64,000 bases of DNA from Youngiibacter multivorans (GTDB lineage Bacteria > Bacillota > Clostridia > Clostridiales > Clostridiaceae): contig NZ_JAGGKC010000004.1 in assembly GCF_017873395.1 (NCBI RefSeq), forward strand, positions 84,722 through 148,721, given 5' to 3'. How positions within the stretch are numbered: the first letter of the stretch is position 1; the number at the start of each line of letters is the position of its first letter. Shown here piece by piece: positions 52,177 through 60,493 of this stretch. The notes beneath the pieces are model-generated. The model was not told the origin of the DNA, ran no database searches, and saw only the letters and a list, made by a program, of their open reading frames with translations. A program made the position numbers and the translations under genes.

Positions 52177-52995
52177 ATGGATTTGTATGAGAACATAATG
52201 AAAAGAAAGTCGACAAGAAGGTTCCTTATGGAGCCTCTTAGCGCTGACGCCATGGACAGGGTTAGGAAAGAGGCGGATAGTGCTCCAAAGCTCTTTGAAA
52301 GCCTGCCTGTCGAACTTCTGGTGGTAGAGGACGGAGAAAAGCTCTATGGCAGGATGAGCGGTATACTCGGCACATACGGAAAGGTCAAGTCGCCGCACTA
52401 TATCATAGTCGCGGCCGGTAAAAGACCAGGCTACCGTCAGGCTGCAGGCTATTCCCTGGAGCACCTTGTGCTTGCCATAAACAACCTGGGCATAGCGACA
52501 TGCATAACTGCAGGCGGATTATCGGCCGAGGACCTTGAAGGCCTTGCCGAACTTAAGGAGGATATGCTGCTTGTGGCAGCCATAGCCTTCGGGCCTCCTG
52601 AGGTTCCTGAGGAGCTTTATGCCGCACCGAGGTACCATAAGAGGAAGCCTCTTTCAGACCTGGTACTTATGGGTCTTGTAAAAAGGAAGTACAAGGATAT
52701 ATTTGATGCCGCAAGGCTTTCTCCATCCTACATGAATACGCAGCCGTGGAGATTCGTCATCGAGGATGAGAGGATACATCTCTTCAGGGCAAGGATGGGA
52801 TTCATAAAGAACGCCCTTCTGAAGTCAAACAACAAGATTGACATTGGTATTGCGCTGGCTAATATGGTCATAGCCATCAGGCACAAGGGACTGAAGTTCA
52901 GCCTGAAGAGCGAGCCCATAGAGTACCATGAAGCTGAATATGTAGTTACCATCGAGCTGAAGGGACATTCGGCAAGAAAGGAGACCAGAAGCTGA
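52177..52995 (+). CDS. Nitroreductase-family protein (TM1586-like)
   Basis: The 272-residue protein has a start MDLYENIMKRKSTRRFLMEPL typical of flavin nitroreductases. It has an internal second copy-like segment with DAARLSPSYMNTQPWRFVIED, the two-module layout of the TM1586-type putative nitroreductases. Flavin-binding residues are in KSTRRF and the SPSYMNTQPW stretch. It ends as TGATG with the next gene. Confidence 0.85.
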   Translation: MDLYENIMKRKSTRRFLMEPLSADAMDRVRKEADSAPKLFESLPVELLVVEDGEKLYGRMSGILGTYGKVKSPHYIIVAAGKRPGYRQAAGYSLEHLVLAINNLGIATCITAGGLSAEDLEGLAELKEDMLLVAAIAFGPPEVPEELYAAPRYHKRKPLSDLVLMGLVKRKYKDIFDAARLSPSYMNTQPWRFVIEDERIHLFRARMGFIKNALLKSNNKIDIGIALANMVIAIRHKGLKFSLKSEPIEYHEAEYVVTIELKGHSARKETRS

Positions 52996-53516
52996 TGAAG
53001 AGGTTGAATAAATGCCAGTTGATTTTTTCGTTCGCAGCCGGAGCAGCAATTGCTGCAATGGCGACAGGCTGCGTCATACGATACAGGAAGAGTGATTCAT
53101 CAAGGATGCCGCCTGAAAGGACAAGGGACGCAGTGAGGATCGGGATACCTCTTGCGAAGGTCTTCATGCAGCATCAAGAGGCCATATGCGGGGACATCCA
53201 TGTCACTGTTACAGGAACTGAGCTGGTTAAGGAACAGTTTGAGACAGATTCCATGTTCAGGATATGGCTCAGGCTCGAAAACAAGGGAGTTAAGCCATAT
53301 ACCTACAGAAAGCAGCATTTCCAGAGGCAGGATTCTGATTTCGACATGTTTGAAGAAACTGGAAGCACCGGAGGTGCTGACGACACAGTGCTTGTAAGGA
53401 CAGGAGAGGCCCTGGACGAGGTACTGTCGTTTAGGATAAGGGAAGGAACAGAAAGCTTCATGCTCATATACATGAATGAGCATTCAAAGCCTGTAGGGAT
53501 CGATTTCTTACTTTAG
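52995..53516 (+). CDS. Membrane-anchored or lipid-modified exported protein, unknown
   Basis: The 173-residue product starts with a basic N-terminus and a hydrophobic run ending ATGC, a possible lipobox. The remainder is beta-rich with VTGTELVKEQFETDSMFRIWLRLENKG, reminiscent of DUF4352-type domains, though I cannot confirm that. It is translationally coupled to the nitroreductase gene. Confidence 0.6.
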   Translation: MKRLNKCQLIFSFAAGAAIAAMATGCVIRYRKSDSSRMPPERTRDAVRIGIPLAKVFMQHQEAICGDIHVTVTGTELVKEQFETDSMFRIWLRLENKGVKPYTYRKQHFQRQDSDFDMFEETGSTGGADDTVLVRTGEALDEVLSFRIREGTESFMLIYMNEHSKPVGIDFLL

Positions 53517-53535
53517 TCATACCAATAATTATCCG

Positions 53536-53561
53536 GCGGAGGGTTGCCTCCGCTTTTTTTT
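53536..53561 (+). terminator. Terminator of the nitroreductase pair
   Basis: GCGGAGG/CCTCCGC stem with a 4-base loop, then eight Ts. The remaining bases up to the Rnf-like cluster contain a TATAAT at 53735-53740 but no clear -35. Confidence 0.85.
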
Positions 53562-53835
53562 GCGTCAAATGGCTTTTTATGTAACGATTAATGAATGTCA
53601 TGATAAACTAAACATTAACGATAAATAACCTTTACATTTACCCTGAAAACCTTCTTAGCAACCAAACACGACTATTTTACGTTAAAGTTGAGTCAAAATC
53701 CTCTTTTTTATATCCACTAAATTTGGTTTCATGATATAATTATTCGGAAAGTGAATAAGAATGATACAAATTCCTCTTAATGGAGTTCATTTTTAATCGA
53801 AATTTTAACAAATTATGAAAGGTTGGGTGAACAGG

Positions 53836-55143
53836 ATGTCAATATTTATTGGGCCAATGATGAAGCATCTGAATGGCCACAAGGAATTGACGAACCACAG
53901 CGAAGTCGTAGATATCAAGGCTGGAGCATTGGTATACATACCCCTAATGAACTGCACCGAGATAATCGCAAAGCCCGGTGAGCAGGTCAAGGTCGGAACT
54001 ATGATTGCTAAAAGAAACGACCACTTCATTGTTCCTATATTCTCTTCTGTTTCCGGAACAGTCAGGGGAGTGGAGCACATGGTCCATGCCGGTGGCGGTA
54101 CAGCGGACCACCTGGTAATAGAGAACGATGGAAAGTTCGAGGGAGTAAAATCATTCGAGCCTGCTAACTACGAGGAAATGACAAGGGATGAGCTTGTCAC
54201 CTTCATGATGAATGCCGGTATAGTCGGCTGCGGCGGAGCTGGATTCCCTGCCTACATCAAATATAAGTTTGCAAAGGGCGTGGACACGAAGTACATGAAG
54301 GATGCGCTTACCATCCTCATCAATGCTGTCGAGTGCGAGCCTTACATTACTGCGGATTACAGGAACACTGAAGACAACCTTGACCTCCTTATGCTTGGAG
54401 TAAAGGCGTTCATTAAGGCTGCTTCGGCCAAGGATGCCATCATTGCAATCAAGGAGACGAAGAAGGAGCTCATAGAAAAGCTTCAGCTTAGGGTCAAGGA
54501 TGAGCCTAACATAAAGATAAGGCCTGTTCCTGACATGTACCCGATGGGCTGGGAGAGGACTCTCGTATTCGAGGTCTTCAAGGAAAGGTATGACAAGCTT
54601 CCGGGCGAGCTTGGAGTAGTTGTCAACAACGCCACTACTGCAATTGCATTTGCTGAAGCCCTTACAAAGGGTATAGGAATAGTCGAGAAGACAGTTACAT
54701 TCAGCGGTGATGCCATAAAGAGTCCCGTGAACGTAAAGGTTCCTGTCGGAGTCAAGGTCAGTGAAATCATGGACCAGATTGGCGGATATTCCAAGGCGGA
54801 TGTCATAGTAATCGCCGGCGGACCTATGATGGGTAAGGCCATTAAGTCTGACGAGTTCGTAATAACAGCTTCATCCAATGCTATAACAATACTTGAAGCA
54901 AAGCCGATAGACACCATTCCATGCCTCCGATGCGGAAAGTGCAACGACTCATGTCCTGCAGGCATCCTTCCTGTAAGGATCAACAATGCCGAGAAGACAG
55001 GCAATGTTGCACTAATACAGAAGCTGAGGGCTGACCAGTGCATCGAATGCGGAATGTGCACCTATGTGTGCCCATCCAAGATCGAGGTTACTGAGAACGT
55101 CAGAAAGGCTAAGAAGCTGCTTTTGGCAGCAACTAAGAAATAG
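53836..55143 (+). CDS. rnfC: Rnf-like complex subunit RnfC
   Basis: The 435-residue protein has the RnfC architecture: an N-terminal barrel-sandwich part (KPGEQVKVGTMIAKR), the NADH/FMN-type loop GCGGAGFPAYIKYKF, LINAVECEPYITADYR, and two C-terminal [4Fe-4S] motifs (Cys363/366/369/373 and Cys402/405/408/412). It would accept or donate NADH electrons at the membrane. The ATG at 53836 has GGTTGGGTGA upstream; an ATG 21 bases earlier has no ribosome site. First gene of the cluster. Confidence 0.92.
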   Translation: MSIFIGPMMKHLNGHKELTNHSEVVDIKAGALVYIPLMNCTEIIAKPGEQVKVGTMIAKRNDHFIVPIFSSVSGTVRGVEHMVHAGGGTADHLVIENDGKFEGVKSFEPANYEEMTRDELVTFMMNAGIVGCGGAGFPAYIKYKFAKGVDTKYMKDALTILINAVECEPYITADYRNTEDNLDLLMLGVKAFIKAASAKDAIIAIKETKKELIEKLQLRVKDEPNIKIRPVPDMYPMGWERTLVFEVFKERYDKLPGELGVVVNNATTAIAFAEALTKGIGIVEKTVTFSGDAIKSPVNVKVPVGVKVSEIMDQIGGYSKADVIVIAGGPMMGKAIKSDEFVITASSNAITILEAKPIDTIPCLRCGKCNDSCPAGILPVRINNAEKTGNVALIQKLRADQCIECGMCTYVCPSKIEVTENVRKAKKLLLAATKK

Positions 55144-55155
55144 GAGGTGAGAGGC

Positions 55156-56652
55156 ATGAAATTCACAGTTAGAACATCCCCCAACTACAGAGACGACATA
55201 AGCACGAAACGGATAATGGCGGAGCTCACTACGGGCTTACTCGCGGTATTCGCCTTCTCACTTGTATACTATGCGATGAATGAGGGCTCGTCCTATGCGA
55301 TACACGCAGTAATACTCATGGTTACTTCAATAGTAACTGCACTTGTCACTGAAGCTGCTTATGCTGCAATCAAGAAAAAGAACGTAACTGAGCACATCAA
55401 GGCAAGCTTCCCGCTTGTTACAGCGATAATACTTACCCTGATGGTCCAGATCAACACATCAGCTGTTGCGCTGGCACTTGGAACGTTTTTTGCAATATTC
55501 ATAGGAAAGCTCATATTCGGCGGTTTCGGACAGAACATATTCAACCCGGCTGCTACCGGAAGAGCACTCATACTGACTTCATTCGCAGGAGCAAAGGCAG
55601 CTGACATCGTGTCAAGCGCAACTCCTCTGAGTTCAATGAGCCAGCTTGGATGGATCATAACAGATCCGACAAAGGTTGAGTCATTCCTTCAGCAGTTCGG
55701 AGGGCTTTCAGGTCTTTTCCTCGGACTCCATCAGGGAGCGATAGGCGAGACAAGCAAGCTTCTTATCATAATAGTTGGAATCATACTTGCATACAGGAAG
55801 GTCCTTGACTGGAGAGTACCGGTATTCTATATCGGAACCGTACTTGTCATAACAACTGTAATAGGCGTCATGACCGGTGCAGGACTCTGGTACCCGGCAT
55901 TCCACATCGCAGCTGGCGGACTTGTGTTCGGAGCCGTATTCATGGCTACTGACCCTGTCACTAATCCTACCTCAGCTGCAGGCAGGATCATATTTGCAAT
56001 GGGCTGCGGAATACTCACCGTCCTCATAAGGACAAAGGCGAGCCTTCCAGGCGGAGTCCTTTACTCCATCCTTATCATGAACATGCTTACTCCTCTCATA
56101 GAGAAGTATACAGACGGCTGGCAGATAAAGACTATCGGCAGAAACAAGAAGCTTGTAGCAGTCATGGCAGCTTTGGCACTCCTTGTTGGAGTCTGGGCAG
56201 GCAGCACGCTTACTCCTGCGGCAGCAGAGGGTGAAGCGCCTGCTGAAGAGATTACAGCTACTCTCGGCGACAGCCTTAAGCTGTTCAACGATACAACCTC
56301 CAATGCGCCTGAAGTCCTTGAGAAGAAGGCTGAAGGCGATGTTGTGACATACAAGATGTCTGCAAAGGGCTATGCGGTAACTGAGGGAGGCTACGCTGAC
56401 GCGAAGCCTAACATAGTTGAAGTTAAGCTCAACAAGGCAACCAAGAAGATCGAGAGCGTAACAGTTCTTGAGGTTAACGATACAAACGGGATCGGCACTC
56501 AGGTCAAGGCGAAGAGCTTCCTCGACCAGTTCGCAGGGCTCTCATATGAGGACAAGTCAGCGACAGTCGATGCTGTAGCAACTGCCACAGTGTCTTCCAC
56601 ATCAGTAGTCAAGGCAGTCAGAATGGCTGTTGAAGACCTGGGCAAGGAGTGA
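55156..56652 (+). CDS. rnfD: RnfD-like membrane subunit fused to a C-terminal FMN-binding domain
   Basis: The 498-residue protein is about 150 residues longer than usual RnfD. Residues 1-345 match RnfD: multiple membrane helices, FGGFGQNIFNPAATGRALIL, and the covalent-FMN motif SSATPL with Thr156. From about 360 on, a soluble domain resembles the second FMN domain of the neighbouring RnfG (for example VTYKMSAKGYAVTEGG, VLEVNDTNGIGTQV). It ends in a degenerate attachment motif ATATVSS (Thr478) where RnfG has SGATVSS. Flavin attachment to this extra domain is therefore uncertain. AGGAGGTGA precedes the ATG. Confidence 0.88.
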   Translation: MKFTVRTSPNYRDDISTKRIMAELTTGLLAVFAFSLVYYAMNEGSSYAIHAVILMVTSIVTALVTEAAYAAIKKKNVTEHIKASFPLVTAIILTLMVQINTSAVALALGTFFAIFIGKLIFGGFGQNIFNPAATGRALILTSFAGAKAADIVSSATPLSSMSQLGWIITDPTKVESFLQQFGGLSGLFLGLHQGAIGETSKLLIIIVGIILAYRKVLDWRVPVFYIGTVLVITTVIGVMTGAGLWYPAFHIAAGGLVFGAVFMATDPVTNPTSAAGRIIFAMGCGILTVLIRTKASLPGGVLYSILIMNMLTPLIEKYTDGWQIKTIGRNKKLVAVMAALALLVGVWAGSTLTPAAAEGEAPAEEITATLGDSLKLFNDTTSNAPEVLEKKAEGDVVTYKMSAKGYAVTEGGYADAKPNIVEVKLNKATKKIESVTVLEVNDTNGIGTQVKAKSFLDQFAGLSYEDKSATVDAVATATVSSTSVVKAVRMAVEDLGKE

Positions 56653-56657
56653 TTGAA

Positions 56658-57590
56658 ATGAAGAAAAGTTTAGGATTCAGTGCAGCATTCCTGGCTGTAG
56701 TGGTTCTCATATCCGGAGGGATAACAAAGGCCGCTGACAGCTATCTGGCACCTGTAATAGAGAAGAACTCAGGATCACAGGACACCACGGCGCTCAAGGA
56801 AATGTTCCCTGACGCTGCAGAAATAGCAGAAATCACCATAGAGGATTCAACCGGCCTCATTACAACAGCCTACGAGGCAAAGGATGCAGGCTATGCATAC
56901 AAGGTAACTACTCAGGGCTTTGCAGCTCCAATATCCTTCATAGTCGGAATCGGCAATGACGGTACCATAAAGGGCTTCAAGGTTCTAGAGCTTGCAGATA
57001 CACCTGGTTATGGAATGAAGGTTGGAGAGCCTGACTTCATAGGCAGCGTGGTAGGTAAGACTTCTTCAGATTCCATAGCTACCATAGCAGGAGCGACAAT
57101 AAGCTCCAGTGCGGTAGTAAAGGGAATAGATGCAGCCAAGGCGCACTTCAACAGCGTAAAGGGAATAGAAGGCGGCTCGTCGACACCGGAGCCGGCTAAG
57201 CCAGCCGGAACGTCAATCAAGATTTTCAGGACTCTTGGTGAAAAGACCAAGGGAACTGTAGTTGACAAGAAGGAAGACGGAGACGTCCTTACATTCACAG
57301 TTACTGCAAATGGCTATGCTATCCTTGAGGAAGGCTTCACAGAGGTCGCTCCTAACAAGTTCATAGTCACCATAGACAAGGAAAAACAGACCATAGTAAG
57401 CGTGGAAGTCGTTGAAGTCAACGACACCAAGGGCGTGGGCACAAGGGTTTCAGAAGAAGCTTTCTTAAGCCAGTTCAAGGACCTTTCCATAGCTGATGAG
57501 ACAATAGCCGTGGATGCGGTAAGCGGTGCCACGGTATCAAGCGAATCAGTCGTCAATGCTGTCAAAGCAGCCATCGACGCAAGTAAGTAG
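56658..57590 (+). CDS. rnfG: RnfG-like subunit with two tandem FMN-binding domains
   Basis: The 310-residue protein has one N-terminal membrane anchor and two FMN-binding domains rather than one (RnfG is usually about 200 residues). Domain 1 ends with AGATISS (Thr147) and domain 2 with SGATVSS (Thr292), both fitting the covalent-flavin motif. A Ser/Pro-rich linker (about 163-175) joins them. The second domain is close in sequence to the RnfD extension, so the added domains come from a local duplication. AAGGAG precedes the ATG at 56658. Confidence 0.9.
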   Translation: MKKSLGFSAAFLAVVVLISGGITKAADSYLAPVIEKNSGSQDTTALKEMFPDAAEIAEITIEDSTGLITTAYEAKDAGYAYKVTTQGFAAPISFIVGIGNDGTIKGFKVLELADTPGYGMKVGEPDFIGSVVGKTSSDSIATIAGATISSSAVVKGIDAAKAHFNSVKGIEGGSSTPEPAKPAGTSIKIFRTLGEKTKGTVVDKKEDGDVLTFTVTANGYAILEEGFTEVAPNKFIVTIDKEKQTIVSVEVVEVNDTKGVGTRVSEEAFLSQFKDLSIADETIAVDAVSGATVSSESVVNAVKAAIDASK

Positions 57591-57601
57591 GAGGGATAGG
57601 C

Positions 57602-58246
57602 ATGAATAGCGTAAAGAATCTGAACTCAGGTCTCTTCAGGAACAATGCTGTCCTGACTCTTTTCCTTGGTCTGACGACTGCACTTGCAGTTACAACAAGC
57701 CTGACCACAGCTCTGGGAATGGGAATCGTTGTGCTCCTGGCAACAGTTGCAAGCGCCTTTGCCATAGGGCTTCTCAGAGAATTCACTCCTGATGAGGTGG
57801 CTCTTCCTGTAAACCTCGTTGTCATAGCTGCCATAGTCAAGCTCTGCGAGCTTATGACAAGGGCATATATGGCTCCTGTAGCCAAGGAAGCGGGAGTATT
57901 CCTTCCACTCCTCGTCACCAATACAGTCATACTTGTCGGAGCCGGAGTGTTCGTAAAGGACGCTGACTTCGGACTCAGCATTAAGGAAGGCGCAAAGCTG
58001 GCCTTCGGATACCTTGTGGCTCTCGTTATACTGGGAATGTTCAGGGAAATCCTTGCATCAGGCGGTCTTATGTTCCTCAATCCTATGTCTGGAGAAGAGG
58101 TCTTCTCATTCAGCTTCATTCCTGAAGCCTACAGGATAGGATTGTTCAAGCAGCCAGCCGGAGCATTCATATCCCTCTCTCTGATCTCAGCTCTTTTCGC
58201 TCTCAAGAAGGGTGAAAAAACAGAAGCACCTGAAGGAGGAAAATAG
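57602..58246 (+). CDS. rnfE: RnfE-like membrane subunit lacking cluster cysteines
   Basis: The 214-residue, six-helix protein aligns by eye with RsxE/RnfE. The usual LGLCPLLAV reads LGLTTALAV (Thr25), and the usual PLIVTNCIVVG reads PLLVTNTVILV (Thr108). These Cys positions supply two of the four ligands for the [2Fe-2S] cluster between the A and E subunits. Its only Cys is Cys82, in a different place. GREIL-type helix FREILASGGL and the QPAGAFISL region confirm the family. AGGAGG precedes the ATG. Confidence 0.88.
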   Translation: MNSVKNLNSGLFRNNAVLTLFLGLTTALAVTTSLTTALGMGIVVLLATVASAFAIGLLREFTPDEVALPVNLVVIAAIVKLCELMTRAYMAPVAKEAGVFLPLLVTNTVILVGAGVFVKDADFGLSIKEGAKLAFGYLVALVILGMFREILASGGLMFLNPMSGEEVFSFSFIPEAYRIGLFKQPAGAFISLSLISALFALKKGEKTEAPEGGK

Positions 58247-58248
58247 TA

Positions 58249-58824
58249 ATGAAGGATTTTATTGCTCTCCTTATAGGAGCCATGATCATAAACAACGTTG
58301 TTCTAACTAAGTTCGTGTCGATGAGCCAGATAAAGGCTGCAGGCGGCAACTTCACAACTGCTTCAAGGCTAGGCCTTGCTGCAATGAAGGTAATGGCAGT
58401 TTCAGCAATACTTAACTTCTTCGTATTCAAGTATGTTCTTGAACCGCTGAAGCTTCAGTCACTGGACCTTATCGTGTATACTCTTGTAGTACTTCTGTCG
58501 ATTCTTCTTGTTTCAAACATCATCAAGAAGATGAAACCTGAAATATACGAGTCTGTAAAGGCATCCCTTCCTCTGCTTTCAGTCAACTCAGCGATATTCT
58601 ATATCGCAATTGACAATGCTGCACAGGGACTCGACCTTCCGGCTGCGCTGGCAGTATCAATCGGAGCACCGATAGGACTGTTCTTCGCATTTGCAGTCTT
58701 CTCTTCCATAATAGAGAGACTTGACTACTCGGAGAACACCGGAGCCTTCAAGGGCGCACCAGCACTTCTTGCAGCAGCAGGACTTGCAGCTATGGCCATT
58801 GGCGGACTTGCAGGAATATTCTAA
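58249..58824 (+). CDS. rnfA: RnfA-like membrane subunit without any cysteine
   Basis: The 191-residue, six-helix protein follows RnfA in IINNVVLTKF and the C-terminal ERLDYSENTGAFKGAPALLAAAGL. At the cluster positions it reads KFVSMSQ (family KFLGLCP) and LPLLSVNSAIF (family LPLITTNCAVL), giving Ser at both. The whole chain has no Cys. It therefore cannot hold the intramembrane [2Fe-2S] cluster of known Rnf/Nqr complexes. It is the last gene of the cluster; rnfB is missing after it. Confidence 0.87.
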   Translation: MKDFIALLIGAMIINNVVLTKFVSMSQIKAAGGNFTTASRLGLAAMKVMAVSAILNFFVFKYVLEPLKLQSLDLIVYTLVVLLSILLVSNIIKKMKPEIYESVKASLPLLSVNSAIFYIAIDNAAQGLDLPAALAVSIGAPIGLFFAFAVFSSIIERLDYSENTGAFKGAPALLAAAGLAAMAIGGLAGIF

Positions 58825-58841
58825 AACAAAAAGATTTGATC

Positions 58842-58868
58842 AAGGAGCGCAACATGCGCTCCTTTTTT
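58842..58868 (+). terminator. Terminator of the Rnf-like cluster
   Basis: AAGGAGCGC/GCGCTCCTT stem with a 5-base loop and a run of six Ts. Confidence 0.88.
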
Positions 58869-58992
58869 GAACTCCGAAATGAGAGGAATATCTCCAATGA
58901 ATATGGACATCCAGGCGATTTATTGTTAGAATTTCCAGGTCTCCATATTTTCTCCATAATGTGGTAATATTATTTGGTCAGAGGTGGTTGAA

Positions 58993-59106
58993 GTGAAGAA
59001 GTGGTTCAAGGAGTTCATAGAAAGGCTTGGCAAGTCCAATGAGAAGACTTTCGGTTCAGGAAGCCTCAAATGCTGCGACCTTAACAAGGAAGAGAAGAAG
59101 AAGTAG
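58993..59106 (+). CDS. Small CC-motif protein (LDCC-type putative metal-binding protein)
   Basis: The 37-residue product reads MKKWFKEFIERLGKSN at the start and ends GSLKCCDLNKEEKKK. The amphipathic N-terminal helix followed by CC-D-L-N-K matches, from memory, the small clostridial LDCC-motif proteins. GAGGTGG lies 5 bases before a GTG start. It is transcribed apart from the Rnf-like cluster, because a terminator intervenes. Confidence 0.65.
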   Translation: MKKWFKEFIERLGKSNEKTFGSGSLKCCDLNKEEKKK

Positions 59107-59160
59107 CATGTAAGCCTGTACCTTATAAAATTGTGATTCTACGTAAATAAGGCAATAGAA

Positions 59161-59186
59161 AAGGGATTCGCTTGAATCCCTTTTTC
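59161..59186 (+). terminator. Terminator of the small CC-motif gene
   Basis: AAGGGATTC/GAATCCCTT stem, 4-base loop, then TTTTTC. Confidence 0.8.
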
Positions 59187-59257
59187 GTATTATGGTTAGC
59201 TCTGACTAAATTCAATTTCGATATCAGAATTTATTTTTTCCCGTATCACAGCTGGGT

Positions 59258-59689
59258 TTATGTTTCAGATAAAGCCTTTATACGATCCAAGGCCATCGGA
59301 AACCGGATATTAAATATTTCTTCCAGATCAATTGGAACATCCATTTTAACAGTCAATGTCGTAACTCCATCTGTTTCTGAAAGAAAATATGACTCTGTTC
59401 CACCAGTCCACTCATCTTCCCTTACTTCTGTCCCACTTTCCTTTGTATCACTCATATGACTGAACAACACAGTCTCAAAGGGAATAAGCTTAACTATCTT
59501 ACTTGTCACTCCATAACCATTTACAGAAGAAATATATTGAACATTTCCTCCTTCTGTCATTTCCCCGACCATATATGTGCCTTCGTCAATAAAATTTGCC
59601 CAGTCGCGAAATGTATCATCTTCCCATAGTGTGTTCCATACTATTTCTTTAGACGCATTTATCTCAATTGAATATTGAAGTTCCTTCAT
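59258..59689 (-). CDS. SRPBCC/START-fold protein
   Basis: The 143-residue protein starts MKELQYSIEINASKEIVWNTLW, the typical first strand and helix of SRPBCC (polyketide-cyclase/AHSA1-like) proteins, and ends with a long C-terminal helix. It would bind a hydrophobic ligand in a cavity; no ligand is evident. The ATG at 59689 follows AGGAG. Confidence 0.8.
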   Translation of the reverse strand: MKELQYSIEINASKEIVWNTLWEDDTFRDWANFIDEGTYMVGEMTEGGNVQYISSVNGYGVTSKIVKLIPFETVLFSHMSDTKESGTEVREDEWTGGTESYFLSETDGVTTLTVKMDVPIDLEEIFNIRFPMALDRIKALSET

Positions 59690-59882
59690 GGCTTTCTCCT
59701 TTTGCAGTTTATTGCTCTTGCCAATTGCCATATTATCTTATGGTGTCCAAAGGTCAGTAAATAAATCCGCACCATAAGTTACCGGACAATCTATTACTGT
59801 TTTGCTTTCTTCCAGATTGAGATGCTTGAGGAGCAGACTGTTGTTGTCAATCTGGTATCTGTTGCGTCGCAATGTGGGAATA

Positions 59883-59990
59883 TTACGAATTCTTCTTAAT
59901 AAATATTCTTAATGCCTTAATTAGCAGATAAGCAACATATATGCCTCCCCCAATAAGTGCTAAATTTAATAGTGTATTTAAAAATTCCAT
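59883..59990 (-). CDS. Very small membrane protein, unknown
   Basis: The 35-residue product is one hydrophobic helix (about residues 8-27) with a basic tail ending KKNS. GGAG lies 7 bases before the ATG. The ribosome site and clean helix support a real gene; no homologue is known to me. The flanking stretches 59691-59882 and 59991-60068 show nothing else. Confidence 0.5.
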   Translation of the reverse strand: MEFLNTLLNLALIGGGIYVAYLLIKALRIFIKKNS

Positions 59991-60068
59991 TAGTAGTCTC
60001 CTTCCTTGTGATACGCCTTTTCATACTGTTGTGTCAGAATATGGGAAGATTGTGTAATGTCTCTCAAA

Positions 60069-60407
60069 TTATTTGCCTATTAAATTTACTATTTCCTCAT
60101 AAGTTATTTCCTTGTAACGGTTAGGTGAATATAAAGAATCAGTCGTTTGTGGGATTTTTAGTAATAATTTCTCAATATCAAATATGTCAGGCAATTTATT
60201 ACGGTCATCATTTATGAGGCATATGTACTCTCCACTTACTGGGTCAAACATATGATGACTAGTTACGACTGTACCATCAATTATGTCAAAGAATTCTTCT
60301 TGGTTATCAATCATTTTTTCACAAATAAATTCAAATAATGCTTCTTTATCAATCTTTATTACTCTACATGTATTGTTTTTTAAGTGTTTGACCTTGTTAC
60401 TTCCCAT
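60069..60407 (-). CDS. Small soluble protein, unknown
   Basis: The 112-residue acidic protein includes TSHHMFDPVSGEYICLINDD. The nearest GGAGG is about 12 bases before the ATG, slightly far. No motif is recognised. A+T-rich codon use differs from the Rnf-like genes and fits a recently acquired accessory stretch. Confidence 0.55.
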   Translation of the reverse strand: MGSNKVKHLKNNTCRVIKIDKEALFEFICEKMIDNQEEFFDIIDGTVVTSHHMFDPVSGEYICLINDDRNKLPDIFDIEKLLLKIPQTTDSLYSPNRYKEITYEEIVNLIGK

Positions 60408-60493
60408 AGTATACTCAGTCCTCCGATTCGACTAGAAATATGAGTCGCCATTTCCTACTAATGCGTCATAATGTGTAAAAAATATTGACAGAT

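Noticed and set aside
55156..56652. Possibility that the long RnfD is a frameshift artefact joining rnfD and rnfG
   Set aside because: A complete rnfG with its own ribosome site follows, and the RnfD extension is a distinct, diverged FMN-type domain in one continuous frame.
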